From: Patellaria atrata CBS 101060
Lineage: Eukaryota > Ascomycota > Dothideomycetes > Patellariales > Patellariaceae
Assembly: GCA_010093705.1 (NCBI GenBank)
Contig: MU006090.1
Location: 190,056-254,055, forward strand
Length of the DNA stretch: 64,000 nt
Direction: 5' to 3'
Below, piece after piece: positions 9,954 to 19,561 of the stretch (position 1 is its first letter; every line of letters starts with the position of its first letter). Below the pieces are notes generated by a model that was not told the DNA's origin, did not search any database, and saw only the letters and a program-made list of their open reading frames with translations. A program made the translations under genes and the position numbers.

Positions 9954-12794
9954 GATGTATACTTTCCTTGGCTCTTTGCTTTTTGCTATCTTCAGTTCTT
10001 CAACTGCAGGTCGCCTCCACTTCACCACATCAGCAAATACTGTATGTACCGTACTGCCTTGGTAGATTGTGTCCAGTACGGTACCCGCCATGACCTGACT
10101 CGGCACACCGTCATTCTCGCGCCACGCTCGCGCAATAGATACCTTAACTTGGCTTTGTGTTTACATATTCATCTCAACAATCTCTTCTCCCTTGCGGATC
10201 ATCAAACGAGGTCGAACGACGCGTCGGAGGTGATGTCTCATCATGGCGTACTTGTACAAATACCGGCGCCTAAGATAATCTTGTGGATGGAAGCACACAA
10301 CCGTACAGTACCACGGCGTTATATTGCTACACACAAACTGTGTGATCATCTTGTCAAACTGATCCATTGGAACATTCCAATGGCGCAAAATAGCTCAAGG
10401 CAATTATCCAGAAATGCGAAATCGGTCACTACCTACCTTACTGTGACACTGTCGGTCTGCACTCCTGCAGTGAAGTTTTTGCTAAGCGAGGGGAAAAAAG
10501 ATCCAAACTCAGGGACTCCCGCCATCTGACCCAAATAGGAAGGTCTAGGAGATAATTAGACTGGAGAACATAGCCGACATTCTTTCTTTCAACCACATTA
10601 TCGAAACCTTCAGTCCTTTAACCTTGGTGCGAACGCTTGATCTTCATCTAAATGACCAATAGGATAGGATATACGAATATTTCGTCCTGGAGATCTATCG
10701 TCGGAGCTCAGGCCGCTCGGTGACTTTTGACATCAAATATCCCTCGCCCACTCAATTTCAACATCAGTTCATAACATTCTCGTCCGCTGATTTCTGTGAA
10801 CCCCACGTGAATAGCCCTATCAGGTAACATCTCCTACCATTGAAAAGCCTCATTAGATTGTACCTTGAACATGAGGAGATATGGGCCGATACTCGAGGTA
10901 TGCGTGATGTACTCCGTACCGTCTCTGTGTAATTGCAATTTGCTAACTCTGAGGCAATTCTTCTACCCGATCTGTTTAGGGGTCCATTCTATAGCTGAAG
11001 CTTTTCCGTGACTATAGAATTCTCGTAGGGAAAACGCCTTACACCAAAATTACAGTACTCCCATCAGTAGTGTTCAACGCATCGTTCAATTCCACATTTC
11101 GCCGCAATTATCCTTCAGAAAGACGTGCAGTAAATTACGTGCTGTTGCCTGTTATTTCGAACCTATTGTATGCCAATAACTTCTTCTCCATGATTAGGAA
11201 TACCTTTATGCTGTATCTCATTGCACTGTATACCCTTTACTAGAATTTACTTCTTCCACTCATTTCCCCTCTACACCTTCAACGTACCCTTCCTCCGATG
11301 TCTGATCACATACTCCGTACTCTTTGCTCTAGACAATGTTTCGGACATGTCTAGACATTCTTTGCCCTACCACACTAGGGCCCAGATCTCCTAGTATCAC
11401 CTAGGGCTCCAGCTGGGGCCGTGAGCGCATCGACACCTCGCAGAACTGAGAGACTTTTCTCTTCGTACAGGTTTACAAAGGAAACCTGCCCAGCCCACGC
11501 TTTGGGCAGCTCCGTAATGACAATAAATATGTTGTCCGCCTCAACTGAAAAGCACCATCGAAGTGCGCCTACAAGAATGTGTGGTAAGGACGTTTCAACC
11601 ATTAGTAATTGGTGTCAATGAGGCATCCGACTTAACGATAGATGCAAGGGATAGAAACCACCTACCGGACCGCTGACTAGACAGGAGCGTCGTGGATAAG
11701 AGCACAATTCAAAGTCGTCGACGGCTGTGTAAAATGATACCTGTTCTGTACGTTTCTTCGTATCTGATATACCACCTAATGCTAGTTCTCACGATGCTAA
11801 GGGTGGTGTCTTATGCAGGAAAAGTTTCTCCTAACCCCATGGAGATGTCATCAAAATAGGGTAGAACGGGAGTATCAAAGTCTCGGCTCGTTATCGTTAG
11901 ACTAGATGCCTTTCGGTAGCATCACTTTCAAATTTTTTTTTTTTTTTACTAGTCAGACAGGTAATCTATATTCGATACCGTAGCCTGGCAACTTACCCCC
12001 GTTGAGGCTTGTAACAGAAGTTTGTAACCGGTTGTAGGGCCTGTACCAGTCTCACGGCTCTATCGACGACACTGATATTGCATTTTCAACCGATCATATC
12101 ACAGTAGTGATCGACGCACCAAAACTAAATTTGCGATTGGGGACTCCTAGTACTCAAAGAATTGTTCCAAGGTAAAGGGAGTTCAACTTTTCATTATATC
12201 ATATGGACAAGTGTTTACCATACAATTGTTCCAAAATTTCTCTGTACGGTTTACAGTACGGGCGTATGGTCATCTCGATTCATTTCTCGTAAAGTCCTTT
12301 CCGGTATTGGTATATAAGAGCAAATCAAATTTCGCATTACTACAACCGAGGAAGAGCTTGGTGTGCTATGCATGCACCCGTTAGCATTGTCATCAATCGA
12401 TTGCCCTATGTTTCAGGTACAGCTCACGGGATGTCTCATTATAAGTCTGTCTTCAAGAGTATAGTACCGGATATTTGCTTGTAGAAAGTTCATCTAAGAC
12501 CTAGGTGTAATATTCTCGTTCCTTTGTGATAATAAGCTATACCAAGCTAAGATTAACAAATAAGTAGCCATAGAATTGACACTGCTGGAGTTGGAATTTT
12601 CTGCCAGGGTGGACTAGAAGTGCGACTGGTATCAAGTCTCAGATAAGGCTAATGGGATCATATTCAAGCTCGGGTATATAATACATGTAAGCAATCAATC
12701 CCTTATTTTTGCATCCCTTTTCCTTTGCCAGAGTCATATTCAATTCACGTACCCCATAGGCCAAACCATTATCCCAATCCCAAAGATCACCTCT

Positions 12795-13838
12795 CTACTT
12801 CTTTCCACTCTTCCCCCCAGACTTCCTCCCCCGACTTTCCGACTCCTTTCCACGCCACCCCTTAGCCCTCTTTCTCGTCTCCCTCTCCCTCCTCCTCGCC
12901 TCCTTCTCCCTCTCCCGCTGCTCCACCCACTCCGCCACATCCACAACATGCCCCTCCAACCCCTTATAATAAGTAAAGTCCTCGAGCGTACGTCCCCACT
13001 TCAACGCCGGAACGTCCAACCTCCCAGGGTCCAGGGTATCAAGCACAACGCTCCTCACCACCCCGTTTGCAAACGGCACGAACGCTTCCTCCTGCGCCGC
13101 CACATCCGCCGGCCCCATCTCCGCAGAAAGCAACCCCATGTCCCGCGCGACGCGGACGACCATAGCGACTTTGTCAGCGACGCACGAGGAGAGACATCCG
13201 TACCACTCCCCCGCCGCCATCTCCTCCCCATCGTGTGTGTCCAGCGCCGTCTTGATCCCGGCGTACAGCCCCGTATTCGCGGCCGCCAACACGCTCCCCG
13301 TGGCCGTCTCGCCGCGCATCAGCAGCGCCAGTACCGAGACGTGGCGCGCGAAGAGTACTGAGGCGTCGATGCGCACGCGAACGTCCGCCCCGGTTTTGAA
13401 GACGAAGGCGGAGGCCGGGGAGGACGCGGAGAGGGAGAGAGATACGGTGTGGCGGAGGCAGGCGCGCTCGAGGAAAGTTAGGGTACAGTTTTGTGACGTC
13501 TCGAGGGCGGAGATGGTGGTATCGGATGGAGACTCGTATAGCGCCAGAGGCGGGGGAGCAGCATCGGTTGGGGAGTCGGATGGTTTTGTTCCAGGGGAGA
13601 CGGGGGGAGAGGGGGCGGCGCTGGTGGATCTGCTTGCGACGGTCCAGCGGATGGTGGTGAAGATGACTTCTCTGGCTTCAGAGTCGATTGAGGGCGTGCT
13701 GGAGGGTTTGCACGTATGTTTACGTGCGCTACGGGATGAGGATGCGTCTGAGGCCGTGGGACCGGGGATGCGGGTGATGTTTAGGAAAGTTAGGGTGTCG
13801 AAGAATGTGGGCTTTGGGGTAGTGGCTGAGGACGGCAT
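12795..13838 (-). CDS. Hypothetical protein, 347 aa, GC-rich, basic tail
   Basis: I do not recognise this family. The ORF is long, uninterrupted and protein-like. Residues 1-130 are Ser/Pro/Thr-rich and probably disordered. Residues about 130-290 form an Ala/Val-rich, probably folded part with stretches such as VLALLMRGETATGSVLAAAN and LDVPALKWGRTLEDFTYYKG. The last 50 residues are strongly basic (EKEARRRERETRKRAKGWRG, ending KSGGKSGKK), suggesting nuclear or nucleolar location or RNA contact, by inference only. It starts 184 bases from the putative gene at 14.3 kb, on the same strand. The plus strand also carries a 248-codon open frame here (13138-13884), which I treat as a by-product of GC-rich codon use. 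Confidence 0.65.
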   Translation of the reverse strand: MPSSATTPKPTFFDTLTFLNITRIPGPTASDASSSRSARKHTCKPSSTPSIDSEAREVIFTTIRWTVASRSTSAAPSPPVSPGTKPSDSPTDAAPPPLALYESPSDTTISALETSQNCTLTFLERACLRHTVSLSLSASSPASAFVFKTGADVRVRIDASVLFARHVSVLALLMRGETATGSVLAAANTGLYAGIKTALDTHDGEEMAAGEWYGCLSSCVADKVAMVVRVARDMGLLSAEMGPADVAAQEEAFVPFANGVVRSVVLDTLDPGRLDVPALKWGRTLEDFTYYKGLEGHVVDVAEWVEQREREKEARRRERETRKRAKGWRGKESESRGRKSGGKSGKK

Positions 13839-14336
13839 TGTGGTGCCGTTTATTGTGCTTTTGGTGTATGCTTTTGAGGTGTAAAGGAGCGTTAAGAGTG
13901 TGTTTTAAGTACCGTATCGATGCGTGATCGATGTGTTAGATAAGTTCAGTTGAAAGCTTGGAATTCTGCTTGAGAATGTGGATCTACAAAAAGTGGGACT
14001 GGACGTGAGGTATTATTTTATTTAGGACAATAAGTCGTCGTCACAATACTCAGGAAACAATAAAACGCGAAATGGCGTTGTTCGGCTTTTGACCATCATG
14101 TGAGGAACATTGTATAGGGGCACGTGTATGGGTGGAAACGTGATGTCGTGTGAACCGTCACAAAGTGAATGTGTGAAATTTAACATTGTATATCCTGATA
14201 TCGGATTGGAATTATCGATAATGCTGGAATCAAGGACAGAATACTGCCAGACGATACAACCCTTACTATCCCAGTGCAAGACAACATAACCTCCAGATGA
14301 TGTAGAACCAAGGCACTCCTAACAAACAACACCTAC

Positions 14337-15438
14337 TCACTCACTCACCATAACATCACCCCTATTGATCCAACCCCCCCCCTCCAAATCCTCCACAACC
14401 CTCTCCAACACCCTCAACACCCTCAACATCCTTAACCTCACCTCAATTCCCCCCCCCACCCANNNNNNNNNNNNNNNNNNNNNNNNNNNNNNNNNNNNNN
14501 NNNNNNNNNNNNNNNNNNNNNNNNNNNNNNNNNNNNNNNNNNNNNNNNNNNNNNNNNNNNNNCTTCTCCTCAACCCCTCAAAAACCCCCTCAAACCTGAC
14601 CCTCACCCTCTCAGCCCTATCCATCCACCCTATTCCCTCAATTTCCTCCCCCAATTCCTCTTCCTCCTCAAGTCTAAGCCTCGACACCCCTCGTGCCCAA
14701 CTCGCCATCGCGCTCCGGACTCGGCGGTGGAGTTTTCTTAACCGGATCACCTTTGTTAGACTTAGGGGGGTGGGGTGGGGTGGGGGTCAGCGCCAGAAAA
14801 CGGCGGGGTTCAGATGGTGCGGCATCGCGGTCCGTACCCTTATCCTTATCCTTCTCCGACATGGCGTCATACGGTCCCCTCGCATCCCTCACGCCAGATA
14901 ATCCCGTACGAGCGGTACCGATCCAGGAGTCCTGCGCCGGTCCGGGAGGTGCGCCGTACACTCTCCCCGCCGCACCGAACCTCCCCAAGCACGGCGAAGA
15001 AGCAGGCGACGTATCCGTACTCCCCGCCCCAGCGTCTCTGGAATCGGACGAGGGCAGGCGGACGCAGGGCGAGGTGTCTGGGGTCGTGAAGCTGGAGGAG
15101 TGCGGGGAGGAGAGCGGGTACGGTGATGCGACTAGAGTTGGGCTCGCGAGGTTTGCGAGGGCTGAGGAGGGTGAGGGGCCGGTTGGAGCGTTGGGGTTTG
15201 AGTTTGAGTTTGAGTTTGAGTCTGTGAGTTGGGTTGGGAAGGGGTTGTTGGAGGATTGCGCGTTGAGGGCGTCGGTTCGTGTTCGTGATTTTGGTGAGGG
15301 TGAGGGTGCTTGGTGGGACGAGGCTGTGCGATCGTTTCATCCCACTTCGATTTCGGGGGAAGAGGGGAGTGAGAGTTGCTCCTCACTGTCGATGGTGGCT
15401 GCGATGGATGAGTCGGGTGTGTTGGTGTTGTTGGACAT
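14337..15438 (-). CDS. Putative low-complexity Ser/Pro-rich protein, crosses a gap
   Basis: Uncertain model. The start at 15438 opens MSNNTNTPDSSIAATID. An intron at 15324-15386 (GTGAGG...CACAG, 63 bases) preserves frame and removes a TGA. The next exon reads through about 190 codons rich in Ser, Pro, Asn and Thr with SNSNSN repeats, then a charged stretch (DAMSEKDKDKG). It ends either at 14674 or, through a possible intron at 14667-14742 with a weak GAG acceptor, joins an acidic/helical segment (EEEELGEEIEGIGWMDRAER) interrupted by the 100-N gap and ending at 14337. A further open frame at 14022-14300 could be a last exon, but the implied 30-base intron is too short. No domain is recognised. 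Long shared open frames on the other strand (14693-15445) compete with this reading. Confidence 0.4.
14463..14562. other. Assembly gap (100 N)
   Basis: Exactly 100 N, so probably a placeholder of unknown true length. It is flanked on the left by C runs (nine C, then CACCCA). It interrupts the putative gene at 14.3-15.4 kb. Confidence 0.99.
14765..14786 (+). other. G-quadruplex-type G-run motif
   Basis: Four G runs of 6, 4, 4 and 5 separated by single T loops. This is the classic pattern for a very stable quadruplex. It lies on the non-template side of the putative minus-strand gene and encodes a Pro/Thr stretch there. Confidence 0.85.
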
Positions 15439-16088
15439 ATTGTAGAGGGAGGCCGTGGTATGATTTCGAGGTGGGTTGTTGAGGTGGAGAGAGAAGTTGT
15501 TGGGTTTTGGTGAGCGGCGGTGTATTTATACGGGATTTATGTGGCGGGGTACTAGAGTAGAGTTGTGAATGTTAATGTGATTGAGGAGGAATTGGCGGCC
15601 ACGTGAGCAGTGCGGGTGAGGGAAAAGGTGAGGGTAATCTGCGTCGTGTGAATGGACTATTTAAACATTGATGACTATCTTCTGTACCAGTAATGGTACT
15701 TCTAGCTTGCTGTACATCGATGTCGAGAAGGGTTTGAGCTGACCGTGCAAGAATATGTTGCACCAGAATCTGACAATATCCTTCAGTATGACTGTTGGAG
15801 GAAAAGCTCAAATGATTCTTGCGAGACCTTTTATATATTCCCTTGAGCGTACAAGTATACGAATGGAGAAATGTATACTCTAATAATGTTTCTCTACGAT
15901 CAGCGGAACCTTCTTAACGATCATACTTTGAGATGTACTTGAAAACAAAAAGTGAGATCGACTTAGGAATATCGGCTCTATCATAGGAATTCATACTTCC
16001 ACCATAACACCAGCGTTATCGAACTCCATTCTCCTCATATCATTCGTTACGCTGGCTAACCATAACATTCAAATCAAAACAAGAGAAT
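15439..16088. other. Gene-free spacer
   Basis: Between the putative low-complexity gene start and the carbonic anhydrase stop. No supportable gene seen. Confidence 0.6.
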
Positions 16089-17102
16089 TTACCGGCCCTG
16101 GGACCAAAGGCTATTGTTGCCTGATTTAGAGGTCTCCTCCAGAACCTTCAACTCACCCTCTCCAATATCATATATAACGCCATGAAGCGTAAGGCCCCTT
16201 TCCCTCATCGCGTTCCCCACAACCGGCAAAGTCTGGAGTACCTCGAGCGAATTCCTGACATTGATCTCCGCCAGACGATTAGCCTTAGCAGCCGTGGACT
16301 CCAGCGCATCCAACTCCTTCTGATGCTTCCTCCTCAGCTCTCTCATAGGATGCAACCACGTATTCAGCGTCTCCCCGAGATCCGCATCCCCTAAGGCGGC
16401 ATTGGCTCCACCGCAAGAAGTATGCCCGCACACGACGATCCTCTGGACCTTGACGGCCCCGACACCATACTGGATGACGCTGCCGGCGCTGATATCATCG
16501 GCAGAGAGGATGTTCGCGATGTTGCGGTGCACGAAGATGTCTCCGGGCTTGCATTGGCAGATGGTCGTTTCAGGAACGCGGGAGTCGGCACAGCCAATCC
16601 AGAGGACTTCGGGAGACTGGCCGGTTGCGAGTTGCGGGAGGAAGTTGGGGGCTTCGGAGAAAGTTTTGGCTTTGTAGGATTGGTTGCCTGCTACGAGGCG
16701 GTGAAATGCATCTATTTGAAAAGAGAAAGGGGGCAATTGATTAGCTAACAATTTCTACAGTTGATGGCCAAGGTGTGTATGATTGAGGTGAGATGAAAAT
16801 AAAGTTGTTTTCGTGGGGGAGAAATACTCGTTCCTTTCGCACTAGAACTAGTCCTGTGTACTAGCGGGAGAGTAGTAAGGTAGATATAGGACTGAAACGG
16901 TACTAAGGATAAATGTGCTTTAAAGGATGTATATAAGAGACTCAACCTCCCACCATAGCGTCGTCGAATCCATTTATCACATTTTTCGAAAAGCACAGCA
17001 TAGAAGAGACAACTGAGCATGACTTCTGGAATTCCTAAACAGAAGAAATGATGGGAAACCGTAAGCGTCACACACTGCTTACACACCTTGGATTGTAGAC
17101 AT
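16089..17102 (-). CDS. Beta-class carbonic anhydrase
   Basis: Zinc enzyme that interconverts CO2 and bicarbonate, supplying bicarbonate for carboxylations and CO2 sensing; usually cytosolic in fungi. Preferred model: a 16-base first exon (17087-17102, MSTIQ) and a 375-base intron ending TTCAAATAG, then 16089-16711, giving 212 residues. The alternative is a single exon starting at 16751 (220 residues, MLANQLPPF), which would read through the acceptor. The zinc ligands are Cys46 (in CADSR, with the Asp-Arg dyad), His102 and Cys105 (HTSCGG). The body fits NCE103-like enzymes in length and order (FVHRNIAN, IQYGVGAVK). The first exon rests only on phase match and its start, and it overlaps head to head with a weak plus-strand candidate. 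Confidence 0.9.
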
Positions 17103-17606
17103 GTTAAGCTTCGAGGAAATCTTCGACACGCTGCCCTATTGGACCGTCCGACCCTTCTCTGACCCTTCCCAGACCGCGCTATCACCTTTGTCGAGCCCCA
17201 GCTTTCCTTATACTACCCGCCTATTTTGCTTCTTGTATACGAGCTTCGTCGTGGGACTGGTGAGTAGGTCAATAACTCGAATTTAACAAAGGACCTTCCC
17301 TTTCTTGCAAAGAGGAATTTTATCTCTCGGATCCTTATCACCACAGCCCGGTCCTCTACGAGGGTTTTATACTCCATACCTTACCTTGCTCCCCCAGCGC
17401 ATAATGGACCAGCCCTGTCGAGGGCGTCTTACTGGAACCCCGCCGTGCTACAGGCTTCGTACTCCCAGACCATGATACCATATCCCCTTACATCCTTATC
17501 TGCGCCGTGGCTGGAGCGAGTTACTCCGCGATTGGAATCCCTTAGGCTCCCTATACATGGAGAACTATGCCGCACAAAGAGTTCGAATTGTAAGCGGTGC
17601 GTGTAG
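17101..17606 (+). CDS. Possible two-exon hypothetical protein (150 aa)
   Basis: Weak candidate. The first 53 codons from 17101 end at a good GTGAGT donor (17260). A 53-base intron ending GCAAAG at 17312 joins a 97-codon frame closing at 17606. The product has one hydrophobic stretch (LFCFLYTSFVVGL) followed by an Arg/Ser/Pro-rich part. No family is recognised. Its ATG shares a CATG with the modelled first codon of the carbonic anhydrase on the other strand, so at least one of the two starts may be wrong. Confidence 0.25.
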
Positions 17607-18024
17607 CAGCCCTGCCTCAGACCGGCACGGACCCTTTCACGCTTCCAAGTCTTTCCACAGCAAAGTTGCCGTGTCAAATAGGACTGGGTCAGAGAAGAGA
17701 TGGACTTTTATTTTTGCGATCGACCGATATAAAACGAAAGAAGAAGAAAAATCTTTTGTTTGGGCCCTTCCCCCATACTCTGAAAAACCAAGCCACGGCC
17801 AGTCCCCTTCCTGCCTCTTGTGAACACTGTATTACAGAGTTACGCTATATCAGAGCTAATTATCATGTGCCCCATTGCCGTAACTTCCATCTCATCGTAA
17901 TCAAGTCTCCGCCCGATTAAGTCCTTGTACTCGTATGGAGTACATCATTAGTAGTAGATGATTATACGCCTAGACCCCTTTCTCGTTCCCAGACGTTTCC
18001 TTCATTAATATCAACATTGCTCAT

Positions 18025-19561
18025 TCATTGCCAGCTCTCATCGTACGGTTGGGGAGCGCCAGAAGTCGGTGTTGTGTACAAGCGCGAATCGTAACTGGGC
18101 ATATTATATAGATTAAAAGGCGTACTCTGGGGCGTATAGACCGACGACAACTGCGACGTTCCTGTATAGTTCCCTAAGTACATTGCCGGCATCTGTGTTC
18201 CCACGCTAGGAGATCGAGGTACGTATGCGTCAGTTATTTGTGCACCGGGTAAGCTCATCGACGGCGAAAGTGAGACTCGTACGGATTGTGGTGATGCGTC
18301 AGCCATATGTGAACTTGATAAGCTCATCGGCGGTGGCATAGATGCTGACATGGGTTGCTGCTGCATTGGTTGCTGCTGCATGGATTGCTGCTGTATGGAT
18401 TGTTGCATGGCAGTGAAAGCTCTAGGAGACCGATGTCCATGTGAGCCAGACATTTGTGAACCTGGTAAGCTTATTGGTGGTGGCATCGAGTCTGGGATGG
18501 ATTGTGTCGCGGTTTGCTGCTGCATCGCAGCGAAAGCTCGCTTACGTCCTCTGCTAAAGAAAATTATCAGTGTTACTTCATTCAAATCGCCAGAAAACAT
18601 ACCCCATCATGGCCCGAGGTTCTTTTCGCAAACGGAGACGAACACCTTGATCCGAGAAAGCGCGTGAAAGATAGGTAGACTCCTCCAAACCCTTGAAGTC
18701 TTTTGCTGGTTGCACTTTCCACAGTTAGCTCATTATGTCATGATATCGTCTGGTGATACTTACCAACGAACTTGTCGGATGTGATAGTACCCAAGCACGT
18801 CGCGTAGTTCTCCCTGCTTGGTGTTCGAGGTCTATCAATGTCAGTTGTGAGTTCAAAAAACCTACTGTTTAATTTGAAACTCACTTGCGTAGATCGTATA
18901 GACTGAAGTGGAGTCGATGAGTCCCAACAACCTTGCAGGACACATCTCCGAAAACGAAGAATCCGCCATCTAGATATGAGAGAGTGCCAAAAACATGTCT
19001 CACCTCTAAGAACTCACCTGTATTATTCACATCCTTCAATCGATGAAGGGAGGATGTCAACCCCCCAGAAAGAGATTGTGATCGCGATGAACCACTGGCC
19101 TTGTAAGGCTCGTCCTTTTCAGGGTGCCATAGGGTACAGCACATGAACAGGTACGGGCTTTGAAGGAAGTGTCTATGATTGCGTTAGACCGTCTTTACCA
19201 TCCTTGGTACTTGAGATATTTCTTAACTTACTGAGAAGGATCCACGCCCGGCTTTACTTTAAGCTGAAGAATAGGAGGAGGGTCTACAGGTTTTCGAACT
19301 ATCATGTCATCATGGTAAGTGATTGGATTGTAAGACAGATTGAGTTATGAGAGATGGGAATCTACATTTTTCCTTTCCGGTAACAGCTAGAAGAGCCTCC
19401 TTCGGATGCTGGCGTATGCTGAGTTCCACATCCTCGCTGTCGGGTTAAGTTAGTCGGTAATTACAGCATTACAGCATCTGAGCTTTGGAAACTGGTGCTT
19501 ACCTGGACAACTCTCCAGCATTGTAGTGCGAAGCAGGAATTGGAAAGTGAGAGTGAAACAT
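18025..19561 (-). CDS. vosA: Velvet-domain regulator, VosA-like, eight exons
   Basis: Velvet proteins bind DNA through a Rel-like fold and control sporulation, spore viability and secondary metabolism. Exons in frame are 19503-19561, 19366-19436, 19232-19298, 19018-19172, 18885-18969, 18764-18831, 18603-18714 and 18025-18553 (381 residues). The velvet domain covers about residues 20-205: [94 protein letters not shown]. The short insert between strands and the SSLHRLKDV motif favour VosA over VelB. A basic patch (GRGRKRAF) follows and may be a nuclear signal. The tail is Met/Gln/Pro/Ser-rich, with two imperfect modules built on AMQQ, MPPPxSL and SPR. The seven small introns are typical of such genes. 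The family is certain; the paralogue is probable. Confidence 0.88.

Larger units (their letters stand above)
7985..12794. other. Gene-poor region with tandem repeats
   Basis: The first 600 bases are the likely promoter and leader of the minus-strand regulator. Beyond 8.6 kb I see only short, mutually overlapping ORFs on both strands, none with a motif. The ORF at 10044-10529 (161 codons) has no recognisable protein character. Two repeat arrays and many short TACxGTAC-like words are listed separately. Confidence 0.6.

Noticed and set aside
10044-10529. 161-codon frame in gene-poor DNA
   Set aside because: No motif and overlaps an antisense frame; longest chance ORF in a large gene-free stretch.
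13138-13884. 248-codon open frame on the plus strand
   Set aside because: Antisense to the more protein-like 347-residue frame; GC-rich codon use keeps the opposite frame open.
18590-18620. Apparent phase error between exons 7 and 8 of the velvet gene
   Set aside because: Recounting the G run shows exon 7 ends in phase 2 at 18603 and joins exon 8 correctly (MMGRGRKRAF).
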